Of a stretch of DNA of 64,000 bases, positions 55,446 through 64,000 are shown piece after piece. Every line of letters starts with the position of its first letter. Within the stretch, counting starts at the first letter, position 1. The notes under the pieces are model-generated. The model saw only the letters and a list, made by a program, of their open reading frames with translations, did no database searches and had not been told where the DNA came from. A program made the position numbers and the translations under genes. Where the stretch lies: the NCBI RefSeq assembly GCF_014196795.1, contig NZ_JACIEJ010000005.1:1-64000 (forward strand), written 5' to 3'. Source of the DNA: Sagittula marina. GTDB taxonomy: Bacteria > Pseudomonadota > Alphaproteobacteria > Rhodobacterales > Rhodobacteraceae.

Positions 55446-56805
55446 CATCCTTTCGGGCGCCGCGTTCTCGGCGGTTCTGCGCTCGGCCATCGCCTTTGTC
55501 GTCGTTCTTGTGGTGTTCGGCTGGGCCGCGCTCGCCTACATCGAGCACAGCCTGATCGCCGAGCTGGGCGACGACGTTCAGCAGCGCTGGAACATCATTG
55601 CCTCCGAACACGAGGACGAGGAGGAAGGCCATCTTGAGGCGGCGATTGCCACCGTGTCGCGGACGACGACCGGCGGACATCACGCCGTGGCGTTGTTCGA
55701 GGCGGCGGATACTCTTGTCGTCGGCAATATCCTGACCCGTCCCGAGGGTTCGGGCCTGCAGGTCGGCCCCCTTGATCATGCCAGCGTAACGCCGGACGAC
55801 ATCACCCGTGAATACGTCTATTTTGCCGGCCCGGTGGACGAAAATACGCTGGTCGTCGGTCTGCGGCTGGACCTGCTGTACCATACGAAGATCCTTGTCT
55901 TTCGCGCCCTGACGCTGAGCGGGTTCCTGATCCTGCTCACCATGCTGTCCGTGGGCTATCTTTTGAGCGCCAAGAGCCTGCGCCGCCTGAAGGAGATCGA
56001 AACCGCGCTGTCGAAAACCTCCGAGGGGGACATGACGGTCCGCATCCCCGAGAACGGTGGCACGACGCAGATTGATCGGATCGCGCGGCAGTTGAACCAG
56101 CATCTCGAACGCTTGTCGCGGATGGTCGCCACCACCCGCAACACCGCCGCCGCGGCCGCCCATGATCTGAAGTCGCCGCTTGGCCGCGCCTATCTCTCGC
56201 TGGGCAAGGCGATGGAGCGCGTCGATCAGGGCGCGGACCCGACCGAGGCGCTGGGCGATACGCAGGACGAGCTTGAGACCATGCGTGTCATCTTCGATTC
56301 CTACCTGCAACTCTCCCGCATCGAGGCCGCCGGAGAAGAGCGCATGAGCGACCGGGTTGATCTGGCGGCGCTCACAGCGGACCTTGTCGAGACCTTCGCC
56401 CTGATCGCGGAGGACGAGGGCCAAACCATGACGTTCGAGGAGGATGCCGGACAGGACCACGCGATCATGGGCGATGCGCAGATGCTTCAGCAGATGGTGG
56501 TGAACCTGCTGCAGAACGCCGTGACCCACGGCAGCGAGGGCAACCTCATCACGGTTCGGATGAGGCGAGCGGGCGGCAGCGTCCTGTTCACGGTCGCGGA
56601 CAAGGGTCCGGGCATTCCCGAAGCGTCAAAGACGCGGGTTTTCGAGCCCTTCCACCGGCTCGACCCCAGCCGGTCCAAGCCGGGAAACGGCCTGGGGCTG
56701 GCACTGGTGCGGGCAATTGCCGAAAAGCACAACGGCCATGTCGCGCTCGCCGACAACCACCCGGGTTTGATCGTCGAGGTGACGCTGCCAGCCAGCGGCG
56801 CCTAG
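55432..56805 (+). CDS. two-component sensor histidine kinase
   Basis: The 457-residue kinase has two membrane helices (about 15-37 and 157-180) flanking a periplasmic sensor of about 115 residues, acidic and rich in His near 60-85 (SEHEDEEEGH, GGHHAV). Then a HAMP domain, the phospho-acceptor H244 (AAAHDLKSPLG), the N box (QNAVTHG) and G boxes (DKGPGIPE, GNGLGLALV). The acidic sensor would suit metal ions, protons or cationic peptides. It partners the response regulator. Confidence 0.92.
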   Translation: MDRGDILSGAAFSAVLRSAIAFVVVLVVFGWAALAYIEHSLIAELGDDVQQRWNIIASEHEDEEEGHLEAAIATVSRTTTGGHHAVALFEAADTLVVGNILTRPEGSGLQVGPLDHASVTPDDITREYVYFAGPVDENTLVVGLRLDLLYHTKILVFRALTLSGFLILLTMLSVGYLLSAKSLRRLKEIETALSKTSEGDMTVRIPENGGTTQIDRIARQLNQHLERLSRMVATTRNTAAAAAHDLKSPLGRAYLSLGKAMERVDQGADPTEALGDTQDELETMRVIFDSYLQLSRIEAAGEERMSDRVDLAALTADLVETFALIAEDEGQTMTFEEDAGQDHAIMGDAQMLQQMVVNLLQNAVTHGSEGNLITVRMRRAGGSVLFTVADKGPGIPEASKTRVFEPFHRLDPSRSKPGNGLGLALVRAIAEKHNGHVALADNHPGLIVEVTLPASGA

Positions 56806-57160
56806 GGAACGCCGTGCATGTCGGGCGCTGCTCGGGACAGGTTTTCAGCGCCTTCCGACGTGCGCGCGGGGGCGTCTCCTCGCCGGACCAGACACCGTCC
56901 TCAGGCGGACCAATCGTGCGTGCGCCGATCACAGCCATCGTCGTGGCCCACCGCGTCTGAGGCGCGATACGCGCGGCTTGTGAAGCCGTTTCATGCGATG
57001 ATCGGCGCATACGATCTTTCAACGGCGGGATCGGTGGGGGCCGGCTACCCATACCGGAGGCGCAGCCCGGTGGGGCAATCTGCTGTCAGGCGGGCCTGTC
57101 CCCTCGCCCTCAGGCATTTCCGTGCTACTCTGCTTCAAAGGTTGGAAAGGAGACCGGGCC
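56806..57160. other. 355-base gap without gene
   Basis: I see no supportable gene. AAAGGAGACCGGGCC at the right end is the ribosome site for the cupin gene. A TACTCT near 57126 could be a -10 element. Confidence 0.5.
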
Positions 57161-57814
57161 ATGCGCATCAATGCCAATCTTGCCCTGCCAGTGACCATCG
57201 ACACCGAGACGCTGGACTGGGTGCCGAGCCCCGCGCCCGGCGTGGATCGGAAGATGCTTTATCGCGAGGGGGAGGAAGTGGCGCGCGCCACCTCGCTCGT
57301 GCGGTATGCGCCGGGCAGCGCCTTTCCCGAGCATACACATGCCGGCGGCGAAGAGATCCTCGTGCTCGGCGGCACCTTTCAGGACGAACACGGCGACTAT
57401 CCGGCGGGCTGCTATTTTCGCAACCCTCCCGGCACGGCGCATAGTCCGGCATCGAAGGATGGCTGTGCCCTCCTTGTGCGGCTCTGGCAGTTTCGCGCAG
57501 GCGACACTCAGCAGATCGTTCGCCCGCCCGAGAATGTGCTGGGGCCGCGTGTCCTGTTCGACGATGGGGCGGAGCGGGTGACGCTGGAACGGCGCGATCC
57601 GCATATTCCGATCATTCTCGACAACGCCCGCGGCCTGGAGCTCATGGTGCTGTCCGGTGCCCTGCGGCTGGAGGGACAGACCCTTGGTCCTCAGGCATGG
57701 CTGCGCCGTCCGGCGGGGCAGGGGATCACAGCGCGCAGCGGTGCGGATGGTGTGACCTTCTGGCTCAAGGACGCGCCCTTGCAGCATGACGACGTTCTGA
57801 CGATTCCAGAGTGA
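57161..57814 (+). CDS. ChrR-like cupin protein
   Basis: The 217-residue protein has two cupin halves. The first has the metal-ligand pattern FPEHTHAGGEEILVLGGTFQDEHGDYPAGCYFRNPPG (in blocks, H-x-H...E...H type). The second is degenerate. This is the cupin of the anti-sigma factor ChrR, but the N-terminal zinc-binding anti-sigma domain is missing, so it is not itself an anti-sigma factor. The start at 57161 has AAAGGAG upstream. Confidence 0.8.
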   Translation: MRINANLALPVTIDTETLDWVPSPAPGVDRKMLYREGEEVARATSLVRYAPGSAFPEHTHAGGEEILVLGGTFQDEHGDYPAGCYFRNPPGTAHSPASKDGCALLVRLWQFRAGDTQQIVRPPENVLGPRVLFDDGAERVTLERRDPHIPIILDNARGLELMVLSGALRLEGQTLGPQAWLRRPAGQGITARSGADGVTFWLKDAPLQHDDVLTIPE

Positions 57815-58189
57815 TCAAGGGCCGGTGTGGAACAGGGCGGGGACAACATCGCGCAAGTACGCCAGGCGTTTGAGCCACCCAATGGCGGGATAGCCCGCCT
57901 GCGCGTGCCGCTCCAGATCGCCGAGAATGGCCTACCTTGGGGGCCGGGTGGAACGGGGCGAGCCGTCGCGCTGGCCGCACGCTGCGTTGCATCTTGATAG
58001 CCCTGGACAGGGGCCACATCCCACCTCAGATCCGATGGCGTCCCGTCGCGGCGCTGGTCGATGGCTGCGAGGGACCAGACCTCGCCTGCGGGATAAGATG
58101 CAGTGCCGTGACGACCGGTTCGCGTCATGTCATCGACAGAGACCGGGTCGCGCGGACCAAGCCAACGCCATGGTGACCGCTTCGGACGG
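57815..58189. other. 375-base gap with a short gene remnant
   Basis: On the minus strand a 38-codon frame ends at 57815-57817 and is protein-like (HAQAGYPAIGWLKRLAYLRD), but a TAG at 57932-57934 closes it upstream. The preceding region reads protein-like in another frame (SYPAGEVWSLAAID), which suggests a frameshifted gene remnant. I do not recognise the family. No terminator with a T tract is visible. Confidence 0.35.
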
Positions 58190-58954
58190 TCAGACGTCGG
58201 ACAAGGCGACCTCGGTGCCCCAGTTGGCGCAGGCGCGCGACAGATCGGCGGACAGAGGGCGGTCGGTAAAGAAGGTGTCGACCTCCGCCAGCGAGGCGAT
58301 CTTGGCCGGGGCAGAGCGTTTGAACTTTGAATGGTCCGCCACCAGGTAGGTCTGCCGGGATTGGCGCAGAATCGCCTGGCTGACGCTGATTTCCTGAATG
58401 TCGTAATCCAGCAGGTCGCCGTCGCGATCCAGCGCGGAGCAGCCGATCACGGCCACATCGAATTTGAACTTGGCGATGGTTTCGGCGGCGAGGGTGCCCA
58501 CCAGCCCGCCATCGGCACGGCGCAGCTGGCCGCCGGTGACGATGACCTCGCATTCGTGATTGTCCGCAAGGATATTCGCCACGTTCATATTGTTGGTGAT
58601 CACCATCAGGTTGGTGTGGTGGATCAGCTCACGGGCGACGGCTTCCGTGCTGGTGCCAATGTTGAGAAACAGGGAAATGTCGCTGGGAATGCGTGCGGCA
58701 CATGCCCGGGCAATGGCGTTCTTGCCGTCCGGGTTGATGGCGCGGCGTTCCTCGTAGCCGATATTTGTCGTGCCAGAGGGCAGGACTGCGCCGCCGTGCA
58801 CACGTTCCAGCCGCCCGGTTTCCGCCAGATCGGCAAGGTCGCGGCGGATGGTTTGCAGGGTGACACCGAAATGTTCGGCCAGCCCGTCCACCGTCACCTT
58901 TCCGTTGCGGCGCGCGATTTCAAGGATTTCAGGATGGCGAAAGGTCACTGACAA
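58190..58954 (-). CDS. glpR: GlpR, DeoR-family repressor of glycerol genes
   Basis: The 254-residue protein begins (TTG at 58954, with GGGAGGG nine bases upstream) SVTFRHPEILEIARRNGKVTVDGLAEHFGVTLQTIRRDLADL, read in blocks: the DeoR helix-turn-helix. The effector domain has the sugar-phosphate motif (FLNIGTSTEAVARELIHH) and DYDIQEISVSQAIL. Length matches E. coli GlpR (252). Longer ATG starts at 58981 and 59014 add residues the family lacks. It diverges from glpD; inducer should be glycerol-3-phosphate. Confidence 0.9.
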   Translation of the reverse strand: MSVTFRHPEILEIARRNGKVTVDGLAEHFGVTLQTIRRDLADLAETGRLERVHGGAVLPSGTTNIGYEERRAINPDGKNAIARACAARIPSDISLFLNIGTSTEAVARELIHHTNLMVITNNMNVANILADNHECEVIVTGGQLRRADGGLVGTLAAETIAKFKFDVAVIGCSALDRDGDLLDYDIQEISVSQAILRQSRQTYLVADHSKFKRSAPAKIASLAEVDTFFTDRPLSADLSRACANWGTEVALSDV

Positions 58955-59048
58955 TGGGGCGGCCCTCCCTCGACCGTTCATGGAACTTATCATACGGCGG
59001 GGGAGGGATGGCAATCAATGCTGCGCGCCAGTTTCTGTCCGAGAGACG

Positions 59049-59112
59049 AAAAGCGAACATCAAGCCCTGCGTTTTGCGGCGGTTTGTGCGGATGGGCGTC
59101 AAAAGCGAACAT
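59049..59112. promoter_or_regulatory. paired GlpR-type operator repeats
   Basis: AAAAGCGAACAT occurs twice, at 59049-59060 and 59101-59112, 52 bases apart (about five helical turns). The core CGAACAT resembles one arm of the E. coli GlpR site (TATGTTCG/CGAACATA). A third similar run, AACGAAAATAAAC, follows at 59114-59126. The sites lie in the 235-base gap between glpR and glpD, where a looping repressor would sit. Confidence 0.65.
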
Positions 59113-59189
59113 AAACGAAAATAAACCATTGCCAAACTGCCTGATATTTGTCACGTTCGGCAGAGCCATAAGCACTGGGGAGAAGCGGC

Positions 59190-60779
59190 GTGGCGCAAGC
59201 GCAAACACAGACAGTCGACCTTTTCGTGATCGGCGGCGGCATCAATGGCTGCGGCATCGCCCGCGATGCATCGGGCCGTGGGTTGACGGTAACGCTGGCC
59301 GAGATGAACGACCTCGCCTGGGCGACCTCTTCGTCCTCGACCAAGCTGTTTCACGGCGGTCTGCGCTACCTCGAGTATTTTGAATTCCGACTGGTGCGCG
59401 AGGCGCTGATCGAGCGGGAAACCCTGCTGCGCGCCATGCCGCACATCTCTTGGCCGATGCGTTTTGTGCTTCCATATCATAAGGATATGAGGTTCGAGAA
59501 CGACACGCCCACATCCCGCTTGCTCAGCTTGTTCATGCCGTGGATGAAGGGCCGCCGCCCGGCGTGGCTGATCCGGCTGGGGCTTTTCATGTATGACCAC
59601 CTTGGCGGTCGCAAGATCCTGCCGGGCACCACATCTGTCGATCTGACCAGCGGCCCCGAGGGCGCGCCGCTTCAGGATCGTTTCGAGACCGCCTACGAAT
59701 ATTCCGATTGCTGGGTCGAGGATTCGCGTCTGGTAATGCTGAATGCCCGCGACGCCGAGGCGCGTGGCGCCACGATCATGACCCGCACAAAGGTGATCAG
59801 CGCCGAACGCGAAAACGACCTTTGGCGCGTCGAAACGCAAGACGTCGAAACCGGCGCGACCACGGTTCACCACGCAAGGATGCTGGTGAATGCCGGTGGG
59901 CCTTGGGTCGGCGACATCATCCAGACCAAGGTGCGGATCAACTCGCGCGAAGGCGTGCGGCTTGTGCGCGGCTCTCACATCGTGACCAAGCGGCTGTTCG
60001 ATCACGACAAATGCTACTTTTTCCAGGGCACGGACGGGCGCATCATCTTTGCGATCCCATACGAGAACGACTTTACCCTGATCGGCACCACGGACGCCGA
60101 GCAAACGGATCCCGAAAAGAAGCCCGTATGCACCCCGGAGGAGCGCGCATATCTGGTGAACTTCGCCAACGCCTATTTCAAGGCCGAGATCACGGATGCC
60201 GACATCGTCTGGACCTACTCCGGCGTGCGGCCGCTGTACGATGACGGGGCCAGCAGCGCCACGGCGGCGACGCGGGATTACACGCTGAAGGTCGACGCGA
60301 ACGGTGGCGCGCCGCTGCTCAACATCTTCGGTGGCAAGATCACCACCTATCGTCGTCTGGCCGAAAGCGCGCTGGAAAAGATCGGTGAACATCTCTCCGT
60401 CTCCGGCCCGTGGACGGCAGGGGTGTCCTTGCCCGGCGGGGATTTCCCGGTGGACGGTTTTGAAAACCTTGTCCGTGATTTGCAGCGCGACTTCGACTTT
60501 CTGACGGCGTTCCACGCCCGTCGCCTGGCCCGCGCCTATGGCACCGATGCCCGCAAGATTCTGGGCCGTGCCGTCACGTTGCAGGACCTTGGCCGCGACT
60601 TCGGTGCTACGCTCACCGAGTCGGAGGTCGTCTGGCTGATGCAAAAGGAATACGCGCGCACCGCAGAAGACGTGGTGTGGCGGCGCAACAAGCTGGGCTT
60701 GCGTCTGGAGGAGACGCAAATCACGGCGTTGAATGATTGGATGGCACAGCGGCGACAGTCCGCACAGGTTGCCGAATAA
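59190..60779 (+). CDS. glpD: GlpD, aerobic glycerol-3-phosphate dehydrogenase
   Basis: The 529-residue flavoprotein oxidises glycerol-3-phosphate to dihydroxyacetone phosphate and feeds the quinone pool. The FAD motif VIGGGINGCGIARDASGRG is at 10-28 and TSSSSTKLFHGGLRYLE follows. The C-terminal domain is present. The GTG start at 59190 has GGGAGAAG upstream. It is followed after 47 bases by glpS. Confidence 0.95.
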   Translation: MAQAQTQTVDLFVIGGGINGCGIARDASGRGLTVTLAEMNDLAWATSSSSTKLFHGGLRYLEYFEFRLVREALIERETLLRAMPHISWPMRFVLPYHKDMRFENDTPTSRLLSLFMPWMKGRRPAWLIRLGLFMYDHLGGRKILPGTTSVDLTSGPEGAPLQDRFETAYEYSDCWVEDSRLVMLNARDAEARGATIMTRTKVISAERENDLWRVETQDVETGATTVHHARMLVNAGGPWVGDIIQTKVRINSREGVRLVRGSHIVTKRLFDHDKCYFFQGTDGRIIFAIPYENDFTLIGTTDAEQTDPEKKPVCTPEERAYLVNFANAYFKAEITDADIVWTYSGVRPLYDDGASSATAATRDYTLKVDANGGAPLLNIFGGKITTYRRLAESALEKIGEHLSVSGPWTAGVSLPGGDFPVDGFENLVRDLQRDFDFLTAFHARRLARAYGTDARKILGRAVTLQDLGRDFGATLTESEVVWLMQKEYARTAEDVVWRRNKLGLRLEETQITALNDWMAQRRQSAQVAE

Positions 60780-60826
60780 CGCAGGGCAGGCGACCGAACG
60801 GTTGCCGCCAGTAAGGGAGGAACACG

Positions 60827-61915
60827 GTGACGCTTGAACTCAAGGGCGTTTCCAAGGTCGTGGAGGGGCAGACGCACGTCTATCCCACCGATCTGACGTT
60901 GGAAAAAGGCACAATGAATGTCCTGCTCGGGCCGACCACGTCGGGGAAAACCTCCCTGATGCGGCTCATGGCGGGGCTGGACGCACCGGCCAAGGGGCAG
61001 ATCATCTGGCAAGGTGAGGATGTCACCGGGCAGCGCGTGCAGGACCGCAAGGTCGCCATGGTGTACCAGCAATTCATCAACTACCCCTCGATGAGCGTGT
61101 ACGACAACATCGCCTCGCCGATGAAGCTGATGGGCGTCTCCAAGACAGAGATCGACACCCGCGTGCGCGAAACCGCAGAGCTGATGAAGCTGACGCCGAT
61201 GCTGGACCGCAAGCCGCTGGAACTGTCCGGCGGGCAACAACAGCGCTGCGCCCTGGCGCGGGCCCTGGTGAAAAACGCCGGGCTGGTGCTGCTGGATGAA
61301 CCGCTGGCCAACCTCGATTACAAGCTGCGCGAAGAGATGCGCGTCGAAATCCCGAAGATCTTCGAGAAATCCGGCGCCATCTTCGTCTACGCCACCACCG
61401 AACCCGAAGAGGCGCTGCTGCTTGGCGGCAATGTGGCCACCCTTTGGGAGGGCCGTGTGACGCAGTTCGGACCCACGCCGGAGGTCTACCGCAAGCCGGT
61501 GGATGCGACCACGGCGCGGGTGTTCTCCGACCCGCCGATGAACTTTCTGCCGATTTCCAAGACCGGCAACCGCATCACGTTCGGTGACGGTCAGGCTGCG
61601 CCGGCCACGGGGCCGCTCTTGGATCTGGCGGACGGCAGCTATCTTGCGGGCTTCCGCCCCAACCACCTGGAGATCGGCAAACACGCGGCGGATGCGGTGG
61701 AATTCACCACCACGCTCAACGTGACAGAGCTGACCGGCTCGGAAACCTTTGTGCACCTCGACCACCACGGCGAACGCTGGGTCGGGCTGATCCACGGCGT
61801 GCACAATCTGCGGATCGGAGAGGCGTTGAAGGTCTATCTCGATCCGCGCCACGTCTACATTTTTGCCGAGGACGGCGCGCTGGTTGCGCCCGCGTCCTAC
61901 GCGCTGGCAGCTTGA
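60827..61915 (+). CDS. glpS: GlpS, ABC-importer ATPase with degenerate H-loop
   Basis: The 362-residue ATPase has Walker A GPTTSGKT (35-42), Q-loop, signature LSGGQ (133-137), Walker B LVLLDEP (153-159) and a TOBE-type regulatory domain. The H-loop is YATTEPEEAL where Thr (191) replaces the switch histidine found in the usual THDQxEA. Neighbour glpT has the opposite defect. It works with GlpT, and with the permeases GlpP and GlpQ, in glycerol uptake. GTG start after GGAGG. Confidence 0.9.
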   Translation: MTLELKGVSKVVEGQTHVYPTDLTLEKGTMNVLLGPTTSGKTSLMRLMAGLDAPAKGQIIWQGEDVTGQRVQDRKVAMVYQQFINYPSMSVYDNIASPMKLMGVSKTEIDTRVRETAELMKLTPMLDRKPLELSGGQQQRCALARALVKNAGLVLLDEPLANLDYKLREEMRVEIPKIFEKSGAIFVYATTEPEEALLLGGNVATLWEGRVTQFGPTPEVYRKPVDATTARVFSDPPMNFLPISKTGNRITFGDGQAAPATGPLLDLADGSYLAGFRPNHLEIGKHAADAVEFTTTLNVTELTGSETFVHLDHHGERWVGLIHGVHNLRIGEALKVYLDPRHVYIFAEDGALVAPASYALAA

Positions 61916-61927
61916 GGGAGAGACGAG

Positions 61928-63021
<1,094 letters not shown>

Positions 63022-63025
<4 letters not shown>

Positions 63026-63117
63026 TGGGCAACGCAACGTACAAGGCGCAGCAGTGCCAAGCCCGCCCTTTCAATGAGGTCACGACGACGACCGAGCGTC
63101 TGGGAGGAACCGACTGA
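63022..63117 (+). CDS. 31-residue bridging ORF between glpT and glpP
   Basis: An ATG at 63022 overlaps the glpT stop (ATGA) and a TGA at 63115-63117 overlaps the glpP start (TGATG). The ORF exactly spans the gap and carries the ribosome site of glpP (GGGAGGAACC) inside. The peptide is polar, with a run of four Thr, and is unrecognised. It may be a translational coupling device rather than a functional protein. Confidence 0.35.
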
Positions 63118-63989
63118 TGCAAAAGACAGTCAATCAAAAGGCATGGTTTCTGGTTTTGCCAGTGCTTTTGCTGGTCGCCTTTTCCGCCGTCATCCCGCTG
63201 ATGACCGTGGTGAATTATTCCATTCAGGACACCTTCGGTGGCCAGTTTTACCCGCTCGACGACAAGCTCATGTGGTTCAGCGATCTGCTTGAGGACGAAC
63301 GCATGTGGGGCGCGCTTCAGCGCCAGCTCATGTTCTCCGGCATCATCCTGGCCATCGAGATCCCGCTGGGCATCTTCGTGGCGCTGAACATGCCCAAGTC
63401 CGGCTTCTGGTCCAGCTTCTGCCTTGTGGTGATGTCGCTGCCGCTTTTGATCCCCTGGAACGTGGTGGGCACGATCTGGCAGATCTTCGGCAGGGTGGAT
63501 ATCGGCCTGCTGGGTTATGTGCTGGACAAGATCGGCATCGATTACAACTACACGCAGAACACGTTTGACGCATGGGTGACGATCATTGTCATGGACGTCT
63601 GGCACTGGACCTCGCTTGTGGCGCTGCTGGCCTTTGCCGGGCTGAAGTCCATCCCCGACGCCTATTACCAGGCGGCCAAGATCGACCAGGCCAACCGTTG
63701 GAAAGTGTTCCGCTTTATCGAGCTGCCCAAGATGATGGGTGTCTTGATGATCGCGATCCTGCTGCGTTTCATGGACAGCTTCATGATCTATACCGAGCCG
63801 TTCGTCGTCACCGGCGGTGGCCCCGGCAACGCCACGACGCTGCTGTCCATCGACCTTGTGAAAATGGCGCTGGGACAGTTTGACCTTGGTCCTGCGGCGG
63901 CCTTCAGCTTGATGTACTTCTTGGTTATCTTGTTGATTTCGTGGGTGTTTTACACCGTGATGACCAACCTCGACAAAAAGGGCATGTGA
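63117..63989 (+). CDS. glpP: GlpP, ABC permease
   Basis: The 290-residue membrane protein has six hydrophobic segments and the permease EAA-type loop YYQAAKIDQANRWKVFRFIELPKMMGVL (in blocks) that contacts the ATPases. It is the first membrane subunit of the glycerol importer. GGGAGGAACC precedes the start. It is coupled to the next gene at 63989. Confidence 0.92.
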   Translation: MQKTVNQKAWFLVLPVLLLVAFSAVIPLMTVVNYSIQDTFGGQFYPLDDKLMWFSDLLEDERMWGALQRQLMFSGIILAIEIPLGIFVALNMPKSGFWSSFCLVVMSLPLLIPWNVVGTIWQIFGRVDIGLLGYVLDKIGIDYNYTQNTFDAWVTIIVMDVWHWTSLVALLAFAGLKSIPDAYYQAAKIDQANRWKVFRFIELPKMMGVLMIAILLRFMDSFMIYTEPFVVTGGGPGNATTLLSIDLVKMALGQFDLGPAAAFSLMYFLVILLISWVFYTVMTNLDKKGM

Positions 63990-64000
63990 TGACGGACACC
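63989..64000 (+). CDS. glpQ: start of glpQ-type ABC permease (cut by window edge)
   Basis: An ATG at 63989, sharing its first base with the glpP stop codon (TGATG), begins Met-Thr-Asp-Thr before the window ends. By gene order this should be the second permease of the glycerol importer. Only four codons are visible. Confidence 0.5.

Noticed and set aside
57161-57814. ChrR anti-sigma factor
   Set aside because: The cupin half fits ChrR, but the N-terminal zinc-binding anti-sigma domain is absent and no sigma-factor gene is adjacent.

Overview
The window comes from a GC-rich alphaproteobacterium, most likely a Rhodobacterales/roseobacter-type heterotroph. The basis is GC-rich coding sequence with ATGA/GTGA-coupled operons, two complete TRAP transporters, an ABC-type glycerol importer of the GlpSTPQ type, a Rieske glycine-betaine monooxygenase pair, and acetoacetate decarboxylase next to 3-hydroxybutyrate dehydrogenase. 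I see no rRNA, tRNA, CRISPR array or replication origin. The only mobile-element trace is an IS5-type transposase tail at the extreme left edge.

Left to right: 1-167 is the end of an insertion sequence. 616-4523 (minus strand) is a chemotaxis adaptation module (small ORF, cheR, cheB, soluble MCP-like protein) without CheA, CheW or CheY nearby. 4524-6296 is a long gene-poor gap. 6297-13514 is a gene-for-gene match to the indole-3-acetic acid (auxin) catabolic operon in the order iacHABICDEFG. It runs on into a TRAP transporter, a ketopantoate-reductase-like protein and a class II aldolase, and ends convergently against a MarR regulator that I call iacR. An MhpD-type hydratase follows at 18963.

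A second catabolic unit (19682-27815) has a divergent LysR regulator with a 29-bp dyad between the two arms, an arylmalonate-decarboxylase/maleate-isomerase-like enzyme, a second TRAP transporter, an amidase and a CodA-type amidohydrolase with a changed active-site neighbour. I cannot assign its substrate. It is the best candidate for an undescribed pathway in the window. 27828-33941 is a betaine-demethylation locus (TMADH/DgcA-like flavoprotein, TetR with a palindromic operator, LysR, GbcA- and GbcB-like proteins). Next come ilvD, a SnoaL-like protein, an MscS channel and a small exported protein, then a ketone-body operon (patatin, adc, cytochrome b561, bdhA).

42141-56805 is an envelope-stress and respiration island. 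On the plus strand are small membrane-associated proteins and an EmrAB-type pump. On the minus strand is a tightly overlapping nine-gene unit: hdeD-like, DUF1003, mprF, DUF202, rhomboid-like, cyoABCD. A two-component system diverges from it. A cupin follows. The right end is the glycerol / glycerol-3-phosphate regulon: glpR divergent from glpD-glpS-glpT-glpP-(glpQ, cut by the window edge). It carries repeated GlpR-like sites and two non-equivalent ATPase subunits. Together the window describes a host-associated or algal-associated marine lifestyle: scavenging of auxin, betaines, glycerol and an unknown nitrogenous or carboxylated substrate, plus defence of the envelope.
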